The notes: generated by a model from the sequence alone, not told the origin. 64,000 nt of DNA from Sporosarcina sp. 6E9 (GCF_017921835.1 NZ_JAGEMN010000001.1:1915874-1979873); one strand, 5' to 3'. Positions 45,160-54,877 are shown, numbered from the stretch's first letter. Numbers and translations: made by a program.

Positions 45160-46864
45160 CGTTATCGGCTCCTTTGCTATATGGTATTTTGACGTTTACT
45201 TTTGTAAAAGCATTGTCGATGCTTTCAATTGTTAAGCCATATTCTTCACCGTATTGCAAAATCACTCTTCGATGACTATTTTCAAGCCCAATCCCACTAT
45301 CTCCGGTTCTTTGTACTTTATCATAAAGTTTAACTCTAATTTCAGTAAGCTTTTCCTGGTCGATTCCTCCGCCATTGTCCTCAACTGTAAACGATACATA
45401 ATCTCCAATAACTACTCCACGTATTGTAATTTGAAGATGAGTTTGTCTTCTATATCCATAATTTATTGCATTTTCAATAATTGGCTGCAGGAGTAATTTT
45501 GGAACATATATTTTCTTTACTTCAGGCTCAACCTCGATTGTATATTCTAGACGATCTTTAAATCTAAATTTATGCAACTTTAGATAGTCCAGAATATAAT
45601 CTAAATCTTTTTCAAATGGCACATTGTTTTCATCATTGTTTATGCTATACCTTAATAACCGTGAGATAGAAAAGATGATTTCTTGTGCTTGTTCTATATT
45701 TACAAACATCGTATACCTTAATGTCTCCAACACATTAAAAATGAAGTGTGGATTAAATTGGCTTTGCAACATTTTTATTTCATTTTTCCTTCTAATCTCG
45801 GATAACTCTTTATTTTTTAAGTTCAATTCATTTAATCGGTCTAACATCGAATTATATCGATTTGCTAGAACTTCAAATTCATCACCAGTAGTTATTTTCA
45901 CATAGGATTTCATGTCACCCGTCTCCAGACGAGAAACCGCTGTAAAGAGCTTGTCAATAGATTCCACATTCTTAGCAGACATTTTTTCTGCTAAGCTTCT
46001 CAATAGAAAAAATAACAACCCGCACACCACTAAAATGAAAATTATATAAAGTATAATTATTAAACTTCCATACTTAACATTTTTCAAAGTGTAAATCGTG
46101 AAAACCTTATTCGCTGTTACAATTTCATTCATAAAATAGCGCTCATTCATGATTTTCACTTCTGAGTTTCCGGTTTTTTCAGGAATAAACTTGTTCATAA
46201 GCCCTTTTACAATGCTATTAGTCGAAACAATAATTTGATCATACTTGTCAGTGACAACAACAATATCCGCTTTTTCACCGAAGATTAATCTCTGCAAATC
46301 TTTTTCAAAAAGTTGGAAAACCAAATATCCTAAGATTTGGTCTTCACGTTTAATGGCTTTTCCAATAGTAAAGACCGTAGTTTTCCCGTGACTATATTGA
46401 GTTTGTCTAGCATCTATTAAAATTTCATCTAGATTCCGTTCTATGCTTGGAATTATTTCATTAATAATCTCATTATCTAATTCTTTTTTTGAGGTTGTAG
46501 TGGAAGCTAGTATAACATCCCGGTTATCGACTAGATGAAAAACACTTTTAACTTCTTGGCGATTATTAAAATTATAAAACTCCTCATATACCATATGATT
46601 ATTTCGTTTTGTTCTTAGATTAGTAATAACGGTATCTAACTCCGACATTCGATTGATTTCTTCGATATATGTATTATAAACAGCCATTATTCCGGATTCC
46701 ACATTCTTTGCCGACTTATTCGCATCGTGTACAATTTTTATTTTGAAAACAAAAATGGTAAACAAACAAAATAAAATCATAACTACAAAAATAGGGATGA
46801 CAGTATACTTCAAAAAAAGAAATCTTGTCGCTTCTTTAAAACTTCTCTTTTTCTTTCTGAGCAT
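45152..46864 (-). CDS. YesM/HptS-type sensor histidine kinase
   Basis: 570 aa from ATG 46864 (MLRKKKRS) behind GAGGGGGTG. Membrane segments at about 19-42 and 265-290 flank an extracellular sensor domain. HAMP follows, then the phospho-acceptor His near 373 in NPHFIFNVL and ATPase motifs PIIENAINYG and GIGLENSHRR. It senses an extracellular signal, probably the substrate of the adjacent binding protein. Confidence 0.92.
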   Translation of the reverse strand: MLRKKKRSFKEATRFLFLKYTVIPIFVVMILFCLFTIFVFKIKIVHDANKSAKNVESGIMAVYNTYIEEINRMSELDTVITNLRTKRNNHMVYEEFYNFNNRQEVKSVFHLVDNRDVILASTTTSKKELDNEIINEIIPSIERNLDEILIDARQTQYSHGKTTVFTIGKAIKREDQILGYLVFQLFEKDLQRLIFGEKADIVVVTDKYDQIIVSTNSIVKGLMNKFIPEKTGNSEVKIMNERYFMNEIVTANKVFTIYTLKNVKYGSLIIILYIIFILVVCGLLFFLLRSLAEKMSAKNVESIDKLFTAVSRLETGDMKSYVKITTGDEFEVLANRYNSMLDRLNELNLKNKELSEIRRKNEIKMLQSQFNPHFIFNVLETLRYTMFVNIEQAQEIIFSISRLLRYSINNDENNVPFEKDLDYILDYLKLHKFRFKDRLEYTIEVEPEVKKIYVPKLLLQPIIENAINYGYRRQTHLQITIRGVVIGDYVSFTVEDNGGGIDQEKLTEIRVKLYDKVQRTGDSGIGLENSHRRVILQYGEEYGLTIESIDNAFTKVNVKIPYSKGADNDV

Positions 46865-46930
46865 ACAGTCACCCCCTCTTTTGTCATTCACTATAATTAT
46901 ACTATAGTTTGTTAGGAGATTATTTAGTTT

Positions 46931-48589
46931 TCAAATAGCAACTTCTTTTTTCCCTGTTAATTTAAAGAATAGAAGTAATGAAAAAACCGTAATAACCATT
47001 AATATCGTCGATAATGCTGCTGCAATTCCGTAGTTGCCTCTAATAACTTCCGTATAAATAGCTACAGTCATCGTTTTCGTTCGACCTGTGTATAAAATAA
47101 TTGAGGTACTTAACTCACTTATTATCGTCACCCAACTTAGAATCGCACCTGAAATTACGCCGGGCAACATCATAGGCAATGTAATTTTAATAAACGTTTT
47201 CATTTTTGATGCTCCCAAGCTTGCCGCCGCTTCTTCCACACTTGGGCTAATTTGGTGAACAATTGCGGCACTTGAGCGAATCGTGTAAGGTAGCCGCCGT
47301 ATGACAAATGAGATAATCATAATTGCCGCTGTACCACTTAACATTAATGGTTTGCTATTAAATGCAAGCAACAATGCAATACCCATTACAGATCCTGGAA
47401 CAATATAAGGAACCATCGATATAATATCCAATCCATTCGAAGCGGCATTTCTCTTTCTAACCGTGACATAACCGATAAGAACTGCGATAATAACAACAAA
47501 AACCATAGCGATTAAGCCAAGCATAAATGTATTATAAATTGCATCGCCTACACGACTAAAAGCCATTCTAAAGCTATCCAATGAATAACCTTTAACAAAA
47601 ATACGTCCCGATGTTTTCAAGAATGCTGTATAGACAACATATAGTTGCGGTAAAAAGGCCAATGCTAGAAACCCGTATACATATAAATGTCCTAATATAT
47701 TTCTCCAACCTTTTTCTTGTTTCTCCCTGATAGGGTGTAAACTACTCATTGAAAAGGATTGTTTATTGGAAATGAACTTTTGAATCAAGAAAACTGTTAA
47801 TGCGATGACGATTACAATAACACTTATTGCGGCAGCAAATCCATCATTTCCACCCATTTCACTGATGAACTCATTAAAAATTAGCACGGGTAACGTTTGG
47901 AACCCTTCACCAATTAACATTGGTGTACCAAAGTCTGCTAACGCTCTCATGAAAACCATTAGTGCTCCTGCTAGTAATGTTGGTATAATCAAGGGCATTA
48001 CCACTTTCATGATTTTTTTAATGCCAGTATACCCCATACTTTGGGCTGCCTCTAATAGTGAATTATCGATGCTTTTAAAAGCACCCATTAAAAACATATA
48101 AACTAAGGGCGTCAATTGCAATGTTAGAACAACTAAAATCCCAGTGAAACCATAAATATCCGGAGTATTAATCCGGAAAATATCGCTCATAAAATTCGTT
48201 ACAACACCATTTCTTCCTAAAAGTAAAATCCATGAATACGCACCAATGAATGGTGGAGCCATTGAAGAAATTAGAATAATAATTTGTAAATATATTTTTC
48301 CTTTCATTTTAAACGTAGTCATAATGTACGCGAGCGGCGTAGCGATAAGAACAGATGCAATTGTTACAGCTATCGTGACTTTAAAACTATTAAAAAGAGC
48401 ACCATAATAATATTTCTTCCCGAAAAATTTATAAAAATATTCTAGTGAAAAGTTTCCCGCTTCATCAACTGTAAAGCTCTGTCTCAAAAGAGCAAACAAA
48501 GGAAAAACTAGAAGAAGGGCATACAATACAATTATTCCTAATGTGATGTACGACCACATGTCTCTTCTCTTAGTCCAATTAGAAACCAT
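46931..48589 (-). CDS. ABC importer permease, two fused inner-membrane halves (FbpB/AfuB type)
   Basis: 552 aa from ATG 48589 (MVSNWTKRR), eight nt after GAGGG; a GTG three codons earlier is possible. About 12 membrane helices form two BPD_transp_1 halves with EAA-loop motifs (LLEAAQSMGYTGIKKIMKVVMP and VEEAAASLGASKMKTFIKITLP). This double-length permease type serves iron(III) and also hexose-phosphate and other carbon imports. Confidence 0.92.
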   Translation of the reverse strand: MVSNWTKRRDMWSYITLGIIVLYALLLVFPLFALLRQSFTVDEAGNFSLEYFYKFFGKKYYYGALFNSFKVTIAVTIASVLIATPLAYIMTTFKMKGKIYLQIIILISSMAPPFIGAYSWILLLGRNGVVTNFMSDIFRINTPDIYGFTGILVVLTLQLTPLVYMFLMGAFKSIDNSLLEAAQSMGYTGIKKIMKVVMPLIIPTLLAGALMVFMRALADFGTPMLIGEGFQTLPVLIFNEFISEMGGNDGFAAAISVIVIVIALTVFLIQKFISNKQSFSMSSLHPIREKQEKGWRNILGHLYVYGFLALAFLPQLYVVYTAFLKTSGRIFVKGYSLDSFRMAFSRVGDAIYNTFMLGLIAMVFVVIIAVLIGYVTVRKRNAASNGLDIISMVPYIVPGSVMGIALLLAFNSKPLMLSGTAAIMIISFVIRRLPYTIRSSAAIVHQISPSVEEAAASLGASKMKTFIKITLPMMLPGVISGAILSWVTIISELSTSIILYTGRTKTMTVAIYTEVIRGNYGIAAALSTILMVITVFSLLLFFKLTGKKEVAI

Positions 48590-49688
48590 TCGTAACACCC
48601 TCTATAAGGTTAATTTCACTATCAAAATCAAATATATTGATCTTCTCTTTTTTAACACGAAGCCTTACCATCGTTCCGGGCTCAATCGTTTCTCCAATTT
48701 GAGCTTCTTGGATCACTTCTACTTTTTCACCGTTATTTAATTGAACAAAGTAATGATTGTTTAAGCCTAGAAATACATGATCTAGCACTTTTGCTTCAAT
48801 ACCTTCTGGATTATCTTTATCAATCATAAATTCCTCTGGACGAATGGACAGTTTAACTCTGGATGTGTTATTCGCTTTTGGTAATGTTAGGTTGAATACC
48901 TCAAATGAATAATTTTTATCCAAGTGTAGTATATATTTGTCGTTTTCAATCTTAATGTCTCTTTCAAGAACGTTCGTTCTCCCGATGAAACTTGCGACAA
49001 AGATATTTACTGGTCGTTGATAAATCATTTGCGGCGATCCTATTTGTTGGATTACGCCTAAATTCATAACCGCAATTCGGTCAGAAACAGCCATGGCCTC
49101 TTCCTGGTCATGTGTCACATATACAGTTGTAATGCCTACTTTTCGCTGTATTTCTTTTATGGCATTACGCATATCTACCCGTAATTTTGCATCTAAGTTT
49201 GATAGTGGTTCATCCATTAGTAGAACGCTTGGTTCAATTACAATTGCACGTGCCAAGGCTACCCTTTGTTGCTGGCCACCTGATAAGTTTTCTGGTAAAC
49301 GATTTTCAAATTGTTTTATTTGGACGACCTCTAATATATCTGAAACTCTTTTTTCAATTTCCTCTTTTGATATTTTTCGATTACCAAGTCCAAAACCAAC
49401 ATTTTTCTTAACAGTCAAATGTGGGAAAATCGCGTAGTTTTGAAAAACCATCCCAATATTTCGATGTTGTGGAGGGATACCGTTAATGATTTTATCACCA
49501 AAAGCAATTTCTCCACCTTCAATACTATTAAATCCGGCAACCATCCTTAACAAAGTTGTTTTACCACACCCAGAAGGGCCAAGCAAGGTGAAAAATTCAC
49601 CCTGCTTGATGTCAAAAGATAGCCCAGGAATGACTGTAACATCATCGTATTTTTTCACTACATTATTAAAATTAATTGAAACACTCAT
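48579..49688 (-). CDS. ABC importer ATP-binding protein
   Basis: 369 aa. Walker A GPSGCGKTT, signature LSGGQQQRVALARA, Walker B VLLMDEPLSNLD, switch His in VTHDQEEAM, and a C-terminal TOBE domain (about 240-350). It powers the adjacent permease. The stop overlaps the permease start region. Confidence 0.95.
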   Translation of the reverse strand: MSVSINFNNVVKKYDDVTVIPGLSFDIKQGEFFTLLGPSGCGKTTLLRMVAGFNSIEGGEIAFGDKIINGIPPQHRNIGMVFQNYAIFPHLTVKKNVGFGLGNRKISKEEIEKRVSDILEVVQIKQFENRLPENLSGGQQQRVALARAIVIEPSVLLMDEPLSNLDAKLRVDMRNAIKEIQRKVGITTVYVTHDQEEAMAVSDRIAVMNLGVIQQIGSPQMIYQRPVNIFVASFIGRTNVLERDIKIENDKYILHLDKNYSFEVFNLTLPKANNTSRVKLSIRPEEFMIDKDNPEGIEAKVLDHVFLGLNNHYFVQLNNGEKVEVIQEAQIGETIEPGTMVRLRVKKEKINIFDFDSEINLIEGVTNGF

Positions 49689-49710
49689 CGATATCCCTCT
49701 TTTTAATTAC

Positions 49711-50724
49711 TTATTGTACACTTGTAAATACATCAATGTATTTTTCAATGATTTCATCACGATTATCCTTAACATACTCTTCATCTTCTTCGATAATATT
49801 AATATCAGAAAGAGGAGTCATATGATCGCCTAGTTCAACATCTTTTCGTAATGGACGATTTGTCAATTTCGTTCCAAAAGCATCTTGTGCTTCTTTAGAA
49901 ATTACAAAATCAACAAATTTCTTTGCATTTTCAAGATTTTTAGAGCCTTTTACAATTTCCACACCTGCATCTAAAAAGACAGTTCCTTCTTTTGGATAGA
50001 CGATTTTAACTGGAGCACCGTCCCTAACATAGCTTGCTGATGGGTCTTCATATGTTAAACCAACAACATATTCACCATCCGCTACACCTTTATGAACAGC
50101 TCCTGAACCGCTCGCAACTTTTCCATCTAAGTTCTCAATCAATTTTTCTACATAGTCCCAACCTTTATCAGATGTGTAGTCTCCACCAACTGCCAATAAC
50201 ATATTTGTTAATTGTGCAAATGCTGAGCTTGAGCTAGCTGGATCAGCTGCAGCAATTTTACCTTTCAGTTCCGGATTTAATAAATCTTCATATCCTTCTA
50301 TTTTAATGTCGCCAATCAGATCCGTATTCACCAAGATTACACTGCCATCTGCAATGGTAGGCGTTAAGAATCCAGTTTCATTTTTATGACCATCTAACAT
50401 GTCACCATCATTTTTCGATATATACTCTTCAAACAGTTCTGGATACCCTAAAGCCTGAGCCTTACTCCCGCCGAACATGATATCCGCATATGGGTTGTCT
50501 GTTTCAGATGAAATTCGTTTAATTAATTCTCCAGTACCAGCTGATATTAGCTCTACCTTGATACCAGTCTCTTTCTCAAACATAGGGATGATTGTATTTA
50601 TGATATCCTCACTATTTGGAGAATATATAACTAACTTATCATCGCTTCCACTGTCTTTACCTCCGCAAGCAACTATGAATATTGTTAAACTTAGAACCAT
50701 TACCAAACTAATCAATTTCTTCAT
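49711..50724 (-). CDS. ABC importer solute-binding lipoprotein (AfuA/HptA-like)
   Basis: 337 aa from ATG 50724 (MKKLISLVMV) behind AAGGGGG. Lipoprotein signal with lipobox IVACGG near residue 20. Family 1/6 binding protein: KLVIYSPNSEDIINT, YADIMFGGSKAQ, GKIAAADPASSSSAFAQL. The sequence is of the iron(III)-binding protein type, but AfuA and HptA of this type bind hexose phosphates. A perfect cre site upstream favours a carbon source over iron. Confidence 0.88.
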   Translation of the reverse strand: MKKLISLVMVLSLTIFIVACGGKDSGSDDKLVIYSPNSEDIINTIIPMFEKETGIKVELISAGTGELIKRISSETDNPYADIMFGGSKAQALGYPELFEEYISKNDGDMLDGHKNETGFLTPTIADGSVILVNTDLIGDIKIEGYEDLLNPELKGKIAAADPASSSSAFAQLTNMLLAVGGDYTSDKGWDYVEKLIENLDGKVASGSGAVHKGVADGEYVVGLTYEDPSASYVRDGAPVKIVYPKEGTVFLDAGVEIVKGSKNLENAKKFVDFVISKEAQDAFGTKLTNRPLRKDVELGDHMTPLSDINIIEEDEEYVKDNRDEIIEKYIDVFTSVQ

Positions 50725-50777
50725 TGTAAATCCCCCTTCTTCTATTTTCATAGGTATATGTTAATTCTATTACCACC

Positions 50778-50791
50778 TGTAAGCGTTTACA
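50778..50791 (-). promoter_or_regulatory. Perfect palindromic cre site upstream of the ABC importer/TCS operon
   Basis: TGTAAGCGTTTACA fully matches the cre consensus. It lies 53 nt upstream of the binding-protein ATG and thus controls the five-gene operon at or near its promoter. Confidence 0.82.
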
Positions 50792-50867
50792 ATGTCACTT
50801 TTAAACACAATTGTCTACTTTTTATAACAGTTTGGAAAAATCAATATAAAAATCCAATCTACAAATA

Positions 50868-50924
50868 AAAAAGGTGTTATCCCAAAAGTCAGTGAGAACT
50901 GATTTTCTACGACAACCCTTTTTT
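50868..50924 (-). terminator. Terminator after the M20 peptidase gene
   Basis: AAAAGTCAGT (50884-50893) pairs with ACTGATTTT (50898-50906), and outer A6GG pairs with CCT6, giving a T-run on the minus strand. Confidence 0.65.
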
Positions 50925-50943
50925 CATTTGTTCTTTAATAATA

Positions 50944-52131
50944 TTACTCCATTTTCAAATACCCACAAACCACATGTCCCACCGATTTCGCCGAAACAAG
51001 TAAGGCATCCTCATCAATATCAAACTTCGGATGGTGATTGAAATAGGCTTTTTCCACACCCTTTGGTTTACAACCGATATAAAAGAATACGCCCGGTATT
51101 TTCTCCAAGTAGTACGAAAAGTCTTCTGAGCCTGAGAGCATCGGATATTCAGTGACATTGGAAATTTCCGGGTCCTTTGCGTCGTTGAGAATCGAAACGA
51201 CTTGTACTGTGATATCGGGATCATTATACAGTGGCGGATAATCAGTTAGGTACGTCAACTCGCATTTCACACCAAACTCTTGCCCGATGCCGTCAATGAT
51301 ACGGCGTAGTTCCTTTTCGATGCGTTTTTCAGTATTTTTATTCATATAGCGGATATCACCTTCGATTTCGATGCTGTCTTTTATGATGTTGAAGGTGCCT
51401 TTTCCGTCGAATGAACCAATTGTTACTACACCCATTTCAAAGGGATTGAGTCGGCGGCTGACAATGGTTTGGACGGCGGTCACAAAATGAGCGCCAGCGA
51501 CGATTGGATCATTTGCGTTCTGTGGAGATGATCCATGTCCGCCTGTTCCTTGAATGATTAATTTGAAATACGCTCTTCCCGCCATTGAATAGCCACTTCG
51601 GTAACCAACAGTTCCGATAGGGTCCATGGGGAATAAATGCGTTCCAAAAACAGCGTCTAAATCATCAAGAACCCCTGACTCGACGATGCTTTTCGCGCCG
51701 CCTGGTGGCACTTCTTCTGCATGTTGGTGAATAATTTTTATCGTACCGGCAATCGATGTCTTAAGTTGTATCAGACAGTCTGCAAGGATTAACATATACG
51801 CGGTATGGCCATCGTGTCCACAGGCATGCATGACGCCTTCATTTTTCGATTTGAACGGGACATCCGTTTCTTCGTGAATTGGCAGCGCATCGAAATCCGC
51901 GCGCAAGCCGATTACTTTTCCAGGCTTGTCCCCCTTAATCGTCACGATAATTCCATAGCCATTCCCAACATTTGTTTGGACATCCACATCTTTTCCTTTA
52001 TAAAAATCTGCAATATATTGTGCCGTTTTTTCTTCTTTAAATGACAGTTCTGGATTTTCATGTAAATGACGACGAATTTGAATCATCACATCTTTACGGT
52101 TTTCAAGCATGGTCATTAACTTTGTTTTCAA
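50944..52131 (-). CDS. M20-family amidohydrolase (N-acyl-amino acid or hippurate hydrolase type)
   Basis: 395 aa from TTG 52131 behind GGAGGAG. The metal-ligand motifs GLRADFDALPIHEE, HACGHDGHTAY, HQHAEEVPPGG and SGSEDFSYYL are all present, with the dimerisation lid domain in the middle. It removes N-acyl groups from amino acids or indole-type conjugates in the cytoplasm. It is monocistronic. Confidence 0.92.
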   Translation of the reverse strand: MKTKLMTMLENRKDVMIQIRRHLHENPELSFKEEKTAQYIADFYKGKDVDVQTNVGNGYGIIVTIKGDKPGKVIGLRADFDALPIHEETDVPFKSKNEGVMHACGHDGHTAYMLILADCLIQLKTSIAGTIKIIHQHAEEVPPGGAKSIVESGVLDDLDAVFGTHLFPMDPIGTVGYRSGYSMAGRAYFKLIIQGTGGHGSSPQNANDPIVAGAHFVTAVQTIVSRRLNPFEMGVVTIGSFDGKGTFNIIKDSIEIEGDIRYMNKNTEKRIEKELRRIIDGIGQEFGVKCELTYLTDYPPLYNDPDITVQVVSILNDAKDPEISNVTEYPMLSGSEDFSYYLEKIPGVFFYIGCKPKGVEKAYFNHHPKFDIDEDALLVSAKSVGHVVCGYLKME

Positions 52132-52251
52132 CTCATACTCCTCCTCTTAGTCAAGCATATCCTAAAATCGATATTATTATTTTGGACATATCTATATGTA
52201 CCCGATATTTGATTTGCTAAAAACGGTGATTAAAAGAAGGGGTGTAAAAAA

Positions 52252-52397
52252 GGTACCTGTGCAAGGTGCAATTATGACTATTCGAGGATTCGTATAAAAA
52301 GTCAAAGGGATACCGACAAGGCGTTACTGAGTCGGCATCCCTTTTTGGGTTTATGCAATTGTAGTGTATTTTTCGAATAGTTTCTTGCACAGGTACC
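52252..52397 (+). repeat. GGTACC element copy A (intact, 146 bp)
   Basis: GGTACCTGTGCAAG at the left and its exact complement at the right form perfect 14-bp terminal inverted repeats, 18 bp if the flanking AAAA/TTTT is counted. A central hairpin has arms at about 52305-52318 and 52332-52345 (GGGATACCGAC with GTCGGCATCCC). The 3' half contains the conserved TGCAATTGTAGTGTATT. It lies between the NEAT-like gene and the M20 gene. Confidence 0.92.
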
Positions 52398-52430
52398 TTT
52401 TCTTGAGCAAGAGAGGCTAGATGCAATCTA

Positions 52431-52820
52431 TTAAGCTAAATCTTTTTCATTAAATGAAAGCCTTAGCCCTTCATCGCCTTCGATTTTCCTCCCAGCATGT
52501 TCGACCACATATTGTACTTGAACATTTAAGGGTGATTTTAAATGTTCAAGTTTGAACGTTTCTTCCCGCTTATTTGCTTCTACGTTTACTTGTTTATCTG
52601 TCGCTTCTATAAGTTCACCGGCTTGATTCTCTACCTGAAAGCCTGTGATTGTTTTATGATCTGTTATCGTAAGTGTCAGTTGAATCTTATCATCTTTAAT
52701 TGCTATAGAAGCTGTCTCACCGAGGTAATCTGCCATAGCAGAAGGTTCAATTGTCGTCATTTTGTGTGTGCGAACACCAATTTTATGGGTTCCTTCACCT
52801 ATATGTATCTCGTTTATCAT
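52431..52820 (-). CDS. NEAT-domain-like protein without a signal peptide
   Basis: 129 aa from ATG 52820 (MINEIHIGEG), after GGGGGAAAT. The stretch EPSAMADYLGETASI, KIQLTLTITDHKTITGFQVE resembles the start of NEAT heme-binding domains (SMANDYF...VQLTL...), and the domain ends VQYVVEH. Heme NEAT domains use Tyr in a YxxxY motif; here it reads YVVEH. There is no signal peptide, stalk or LPXTG, so it would be cytosolic, unlike known surface NEAT proteins. The family assignment is by eye. Confidence 0.5.
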   Translation of the reverse strand: MINEIHIGEGTHKIGVRTHKMTTIEPSAMADYLGETASIAIKDDKIQLTLTITDHKTITGFQVENQAGELIEATDKQVNVEANKREETFKLEHLKSPLNVQVQYVVEHAGRKIEGDEGLRLSFNEKDLA

Positions 52821-53087
52821 TCTATTTCCCCCTTCATTCGTATCGTGCAAAGCGTATGCTCTTATACCATGATTATTGACGCAGCCACATTACCATATAG
52901 TTTAATTCTATTGCCTATTAAATGCATTTTTTTAGCTCTGTATATTTCTGTTTCCCCTTTCTTCATTCAAATTGGTAATGAAAATCCCACCAAGTTTATG
53001 GTGGGATGATGGACTAGATAATGTGTGGCAGTCGGGCACTAATAAGCTGGTTTGCCCGCTCCCAATAGCTTTTAGTAGGCTCAACCT

Positions 53088-54614
53088 TTATTCGTCAAAT
53101 TCGTGTTTGGCTAGTACTGTAGCTATCGCATCTTCTATTGATGTTAACGAGGAGCCAAGGTAATTGTTAATCATGATTGAGAAAACTAATTTCTCCCCGT
53201 CTTTAGATGATACGTATCCTGATAGGCTAGTAACACCTGTTATCGAACCAGTTTTTGCAGTTACGTTCCCTTTCGTCGGTTCTTGGGTCATACGGGTTCG
53301 TAATGTCCCGCCGACTAATCGGTCAGGCTCTCCTGCTATTGGCAAGGATTTCTTGAAGGAAGAAAACCAACTTTCCTCCTTAGCATTATTTAGCATTTTA
53401 GTAAACTCTGTGGCAGGAATCAAGGTTTTATGTGACATCCCTGAGCCATCACGAAGCAAGATTGTATCGCCTTTTACGCCCAAATCTGTCGTTACTTGAT
53501 GAATGACTTGGAGGCCTTCTTTCCAACTTCCTTTGTCATGGACAACTTTCCCCATTTCTTTTGTTAACGTTTCTCCAAGCCCATTATTACTAAGTTTCAT
53601 AAATGGAATTAGAAGATCCTTTAGTTCAATAGACTTCCGTGAAGTGAGTATTTTAGCATCTGGTGGCGTAACCCCTGCTTCCACTTTTGAATTGCCGATG
53701 AGCTTAATGCCATTCTCTTCAAGTGATTTCTTAAACACATCTATTGCGTACATTGTCGGTTCCCACACCGCAACCCAGGATCTTGAGTTTGTCCCGTTTA
53801 ATGGCATTGTACCTTGAATGACGATGTTATTTGATCCATGTTCGCGTTCTATTGAAATACTCTTGGCTTGACCTGCTGGGACCATTTTTGTTTTGTTGAT
53901 AATTGTGACATAATCTGTTTCTGGTGATAGTGTTACTTGCGCAGTTTCGCCAGGCTTTTTGGAAGGACTTACTTCCACGATGACAGTACCTGAATCATAG
54001 TCCTCATTCGGAGAAATTGTTAACGCAGAAACTTGTGCGCCAGTATAGTAGGGCTCGTCATTCCAGTTTAAATCCATCGATAAGCGAACATCATCGTACC
54101 AGCTATCATCACCGATTAAATTCCCCTTAATTTTATGAATACCTTGCGCCTTCAATTCACTCGCAAGTTGATCAAGATCTTCCTTTAATAAGGTCGGATC
54201 TCCTTTCCCTTTCATGTATACATTACCATGAAGTACTTTTCCTGCGAGTCTTCCATCCGTCAATATTTCGGTCGTAAATTTATAATCTTCCCCAAGTGTC
54301 GCCAGCGCCGCAGCACTTGTTAGCAACTTCATATTCGATGCAGGATGTAAGCGAATATCGCCGTACTGCTCAAATAATTCTTCACCCATTTCATTTCTGA
54401 CACTAACGCCAGCAATTGCCCCATTCAAACGCTTGTCGCTTAAAATTTCCTGAAGTTTTTCACTCAATGATGCAGATTCATTGAGTTGATTTGTTGTTAC
54501 TTCCTCAGATGCATTTGCCGTGGAAAAGTTGTTTTGTCCAACTATTGGTGAAAAGGCTAATACCACAATTAAAAATCCTAATAATAGGCTCTTCAACTTT
54601 TTTCCGATTAACAT
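53088..54614 (-). CDS. dacC: D-alanyl-D-alanine carboxypeptidase/endopeptidase, PBP4 type (peptidase S13)
   Basis: 508 aa from ATG 54614 (MLIGKKLKS) behind AGGAAG. A signal peptide ends near NASEE. The S13 active-site motifs are SxxK in PASNMKLLTSA, SxN in LSNNGLGE and KTG in AKTGSITG. It trims peptide cross-links in the cell wall outside the membrane. It is monocistronic, preceded by element copy B. Confidence 0.93.
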   Translation of the reverse strand: MLIGKKLKSLLLGFLIVVLAFSPIVGQNNFSTANASEEVTTNQLNESASLSEKLQEILSDKRLNGAIAGVSVRNEMGEELFEQYGDIRLHPASNMKLLTSAAALATLGEDYKFTTEILTDGRLAGKVLHGNVYMKGKGDPTLLKEDLDQLASELKAQGIHKIKGNLIGDDSWYDDVRLSMDLNWNDEPYYTGAQVSALTISPNEDYDSGTVIVEVSPSKKPGETAQVTLSPETDYVTIINKTKMVPAGQAKSISIEREHGSNNIVIQGTMPLNGTNSRSWVAVWEPTMYAIDVFKKSLEENGIKLIGNSKVEAGVTPPDAKILTSRKSIELKDLLIPFMKLSNNGLGETLTKEMGKVVHDKGSWKEGLQVIHQVTTDLGVKGDTILLRDGSGMSHKTLIPATEFTKMLNNAKEESWFSSFKKSLPIAGEPDRLVGGTLRTRMTQEPTKGNVTAKTGSITGVTSLSGYVSSKDGEKLVFSIMINNYLGSSLTSIEDAIATVLAKHEFDE

Positions 54615-54692
54615 AAATACGTCCACTTCCTGTCTAGGTTATTTGGTTAAATCTGTTTTTAGTGGTACCGATTTTGGAGATAGCCATTTAGG

Positions 54693-54738
54693 GGCGCCTT
54701 TTAAGGGGTGCCTTCTGGGGTACCCCTTAAAAGGTACC
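54693..54738. repeat. 20-bp inverted repeat carrying GGTACC ends next to copy B
   Basis: GGCGCCTTTTAAGGGGTGCC (54693-54712) is complementary to 54719-54738 apart from two mismatches. The right arm ends in the left GGTACC of copy B. It looks like an inverted, mutated duplication of the element end. Confidence 0.65.
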
Positions 54739-54877
54739 TGTGCATGGCCCAATTATGACTATTCCCGAATTCGTATTAAAACTCAAAAAAATAATGTGCA
54801 GTGTTGTTGTAATCGCATTCCCATATTGGATTATGCAATTGTAGTGTATTGTCAAAATTGTTTCTTGCACAGGTACC
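54733..54877 (+). repeat. GGTACC element copy B (145 bp, degenerate centre)
   Basis: Left end GGTACCTGTGCA and right end CTTGCACAGGTACC are kept, as are AATTATGACTATTC on the left and TGCAATTGTAGTGTATT on the right. The central hairpin has decayed. Upstream of dacC. The rest of 54878-55083 shows nothing recognisable. Confidence 0.85.

Noticed and set aside
49711..50724. Firm call as an iron(III)-binding protein
   Set aside because: Family resemblance alone does not separate iron from sugar-phosphate binders, and the cre site and TCS point away from iron.
54733..54877. Element copies interpreted as riboswitches or terminators of neighbouring genes
   Set aside because: Terminal inverted repeats, eight dispersed copies independent of gene direction, and decayed centres in several copies fit a mobile repeat better; the central hairpin may still terminate transcription.
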